NCBI GenBank assembly: GCA_049971355.1
Contig: JBMFLE010000019.1
Coordinates: 1 to 14,096, forward strand
Length of the DNA stretch: 14,096 bases
Direction of reading: 5' to 3'
Source: JBMFLE01 sp049971355
GTDB taxonomy: Bacteria; Patescibacteriota; Patescibacteriia; UBA2591; UBA4787
Below the pieces are notes generated by a model. The model was not told where the DNA came from. It ran no database searches and saw only the letters and a program-made list of their open reading frames with translations. Positions within the stretch are counted from its first letter, which is position 1; each line of letters starts with the position of its first letter. Position numbers and translations under genes: made by a program. Positions 13,501-14,096 of this stretch are shown in pieces.

Positions 13501-13551
13501 ATGTGTAGGTCCTGCGACTTTTTCGGGATATGCGAGTATCGTAAGATATAA
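10519..13551 (+). CDS. UvrD/PcrA-like DNA helicase fused to a PD-(D/E)XK nuclease with Fe-S cysteines
   Basis: Superfamily 1A 3'-5' helicase of about 1010 residues joined to a RecB-like nuclease, a repair or recombination enzyme. Helicase motifs in order: AGAGTGKTT Walker A (about 29-37), VTFTDKAADEME (about 60-71), TFHSF (about 88-92), DEFQD Walker B (about 244-248), DDDQAIYRWRGA (about 272-283), NYRSKQNI (about 306-313), MTVHGAKGLEF (about 621-631) and RRLFYVAMTRAKD (about 675-687). After a linker the nuclease begins at FSFSQLRAFETCPLQYKF; GKIDRVDR (about 894-901) and IIDYKTGK (about 909-916) supply Asp, Asp and Lys. Cys766 and C-terminal CRSCDFFGIC (about 995-1004) match the four-Cys Fe-S pattern of AddB/Cas4-like nucleases. 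No SD; probably leaderless. Confidence 0.93.
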   Translation: MNAEEILKDLNTEQKQAVTYGDGPFLIIAGAGTGKTTVITRRIAWLILSGFAKPEEILAVTFTDKAADEMEERVDKLLPYGYVDLWISTFHSFCERILRNHALDIGLPTNFKLLNQVQQILLIRQNFNRFNLDYYRPLGNPYKFIQSLVKHFSRAKDELIGPEEYFEYAEKIKLNKDSALSDELLDQESGRLKEIADAYHTYQQLLLENSALDFGDLINYTIKLFKERSNILEKYRQQFKYILVDEFQDTNWAQYELLKLLAAPRNNLAVISDDDQAIYRWRGASYNNVLQFKKDFPQAAEVVLIKNYRSKQNILDLAYKFIQLNNPNRLEAQVCSPAAAETGQVGRLAGILKSQICKKLEAVREGGGIIEYLHLASQEKEARKVVEKIIELKERDKDLTWNDFAILVRANNQAENFCQALRWRGIPYQFLAHSGLFSKPIILDILAYLKLLNDYHNSQALYRVLTSPIPAMTRLKNEDLINLVYWTNRKSQSLYQSLKNVSSIPGLSQEAILEINKLLGWLDKHSQLARQQSVGKVLFAFLEDTGYLQTLSQKAEHNGFENLENINWLNQFFKKVEDFEKINIDKSTKNFVETTEMIIESGDEGNLQADLEEEGPEAVKVMTVHGAKGLEFKYVFVVNLVDRRFPTAEKKEEIELPNALIKEIIPEGDIHLQEERRLFYVAMTRAKDGLFFTSAEDYGGTRKKKPSRFLYELGLVSKDEMRPRENGDKVGLDAKISQPLSVLSQPQPAYSLPTKFSFSQLRAFETCPLQYKFNFILRIPCRGKATFSFGQTIHDTLYKFFQRYLEKKTAIQNKLFSQQLTQINADLPSLDELLKIYQECWIEDWYQDASQQEKYKKLGERSLKIYYQEIKNNPPNPEYLELNFNFKLGNHTIKGKIDRVDRLADNSFEIIDYKTGKVKGQDLTLEDKEQLLIYQIAGQNLLREKIKKLTYHYLDDNSKVSFLGSEEDLNQMKEKMIRTIEEIKRSDFPPKPGMMCRSCDFFGICEYRKI

Positions 13552-13603
13552 TGCCAATTTATAAATCTTAGGCCAATCTATTTATTTGCATTATGTATGA
13601 AAG

Positions 13604-13628
13604 GCCCCGGCGGTTTTGTCGCCAGGGC
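13604..13628. terminator. Terminator hairpin between uvrD and the minus-strand gene
   Basis: GCCCCGGCG (13604-13612) pairs with CGCCAGGGC (13620-13628) with one C-A mismatch around a 7-base loop. The minus strand continues CTTTCATAC after the stem, so it mainly suits the minus-strand gene ending at 13639. It may also end the uvrD transcript, which converges on it. The T tract is short. Confidence 0.65.
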
Positions 13629-13638
13629 TGGGGAAATT

Positions 13639-13932
13639 TTAGAGCAACCCAATTTCTTCAATCTCCTCGAGGTAAATTGTGCATCTTCCCCACATTAAAC
13701 CGTTGCACTCTATTGTTACCGTAGACTTATCAACAGCCACTATTTTGCCACGCAAACAGCCTGTGTCGCCGAAAAGCTGGGGGCCGTAGATTTCAATTTC
13801 TTTGCCTACCATCTGAATAAGTGTATCATGGATTTTCCGACGTAACTTTGCCATCAGTTTTTTTTGGAGCTTTTCTATTTTTTCCTCTATTGAGCGATAA
13901 TCCTCTTCAAAGGAAATACTCTTTTTTTTCAT
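13639..13932 (-). CDS. Small coiled-coil protein with possible Sm-like barrel, unknown function
   Basis: A 97-residue protein read on the minus strand. The ATG at 13932 has a strong SD (AAAGGAGG, minus 13945-13938) 5 bases upstream. Residues about 8-40 are highly charged and heptad-like (EEDYRSIEEKIEKLQKKLMAKL), suggesting a coiled coil. The rest, from GKEIEIYG to EEIEEIGLL, alternates strands (LRGKIVAVDKSTVTIEC, then RCTIYLEEIEEIGL) with the shape of an Sm/Hfq-like or SH3-like barrel. That resemblance is from pattern, not from a recognised family. It has a consensus promoter and its own terminator, converging with uvrD. RNA binding would fit a barrel, but is not shown. Confidence 0.7.
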   Translation of the reverse strand: MKKKSISFEEDYRSIEEKIEKLQKKLMAKLRRKIHDTLIQMVGKEIEIYGPQLFGDTGCLRGKIVAVDKSTVTIECNGLMWGRCTIYLEEIEEIGLL

Positions 13933-13964
13933 TAAAACCTCCTTTCTTTATCTTGACTAATAAG

Positions 13965-13993
13965 ATTGTAGCACATTTTCCCAAACTTGTCAA
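13965..13993 (-). promoter_or_regulatory. Consensus sigma-70 promoter of the Sm-like gene
   Basis: On the minus strand TTGACA (13993-13988) is followed by a 17-base spacer and TACAAT (13970-13965), preceded by TG as an extended -10. Transcription would begin about 26 bases before the ATG at 13932, leaving room for the strong SD. This is the best promoter in the window. Confidence 0.85.
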
Positions 13994-14019
13994 GATTCCT
14001 TAAGTTGTTATATAATAAA

Positions 14020-14074
14020 TCTAATGAAATGTCAAAGTTCCAATGTTAAATGTCTAATAATTCCTTTTTGACAT
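14020..14074 (-). repeat. 55-bp dispersed repeat, copy 2 (inverted)
   Basis: Read from 14074 down to 14020, this matches 10261-10315 at 53 of 55 positions. It lies upstream of the Sm-like gene promoter. Just beyond it, an extra ATGTCAAA motif repeats (around 14081), so the element may be longer or tandem at its outer end. The window ends 22 bases further on. Confidence 0.92.
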
Positions 14075-14096
14075 TTTGACATTTGATATGGACATA

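Noticed and set aside
13821..14003. Plus-strand reading frame opposite the Sm-like gene
   Set aside because: It crosses that gene's promoter and SD on the opposite strand and has no start signals of its own.

Overview
This window is AT-rich bacterial chromosome with short intergenic gaps, small ancestral-type genes and few Shine-Dalgarno (SD) sequences on the plus strand. The mixture (DUF5679-type mini zinc ribbon, NrdG-type radical SAM activase, stand-alone alkyltransferase domain, UvrD helicase fused to an iron-sulfur nuclease, simple HtrA, dispersed AT-rich intergenic repeats) suggests a Patescibacteria/CPR genome, probably Parcubacteria-like. That placement is inference; no rRNA is present to test it. 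UGA behaves as a stop: prfB (RF2) is present and carries the classical UGA frameshift site.

Layout: 1-234 is an upstream region with a hairpin and two back-to-back tandem duplications. murI (glutamate racemase) and a NrdG-type radical SAM activase follow as a pair. Next come an alkyltransferase-like protein and an HtrA protease (another pair), closed by a bidirectional terminator shared with a convergent minus-strand zinc-ribbon gene. That gene and prfB diverge from a compact promoter region (about 3984-4212). prfB is followed by a family 2 glycosyltransferase; then, after a palindromic intergenic element, an EamA transporter and a secreted or membrane-anchored glycoside hydrolase-like protein. 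An RNA- or DNA-hairpin region precedes a 52-residue DUF5679-like zinc ribbon. A predicted exported, membrane-anchored protein is split by an in-frame TAA, followed by a TatD nuclease. A 323-base gap holds a GC-rich coding remnant and a dispersed repeat. A 1010-residue UvrD-nuclease fusion and a convergent minus-strand small protein with a coiled-coil and possible Sm-like barrel end the window.

The most interesting signal is the 5' leader of the minus-strand zinc-ribbon gene. From a good promoter, the predicted transcript folds into a 14-bp helix that contains two U-G pairs and so is better formed in this strand's RNA than in the opposite strand. It is extended by an 8-bp basal helix, and its 17-base loop contains a 12-base perfect complement to the 5' end of the leader: a predicted pseudoknot or switch. 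Other notable points are a 55-bp inverted repeat (53/55 identical) around uvrD and the last gene, several -10 boxes exactly 7 bases before an ATG (suggesting leaderless mRNAs), an insertion beside the active-site Cys of the alkyltransferase, and a nonsense codon in an otherwise continuous reading frame.

Functionally the genes cover wall precursor synthesis (murI), deoxynucleotide supply (activase), DNA repair (alkyltransferase, UvrD-nuclease, TatD), envelope quality control (HtrA), translation termination (prfB) and surface glycan or transport work (glycosyltransferase, EamA, glycoside hydrolase). They look like ordinary housekeeping genes in small transcription units, not a single pathway.
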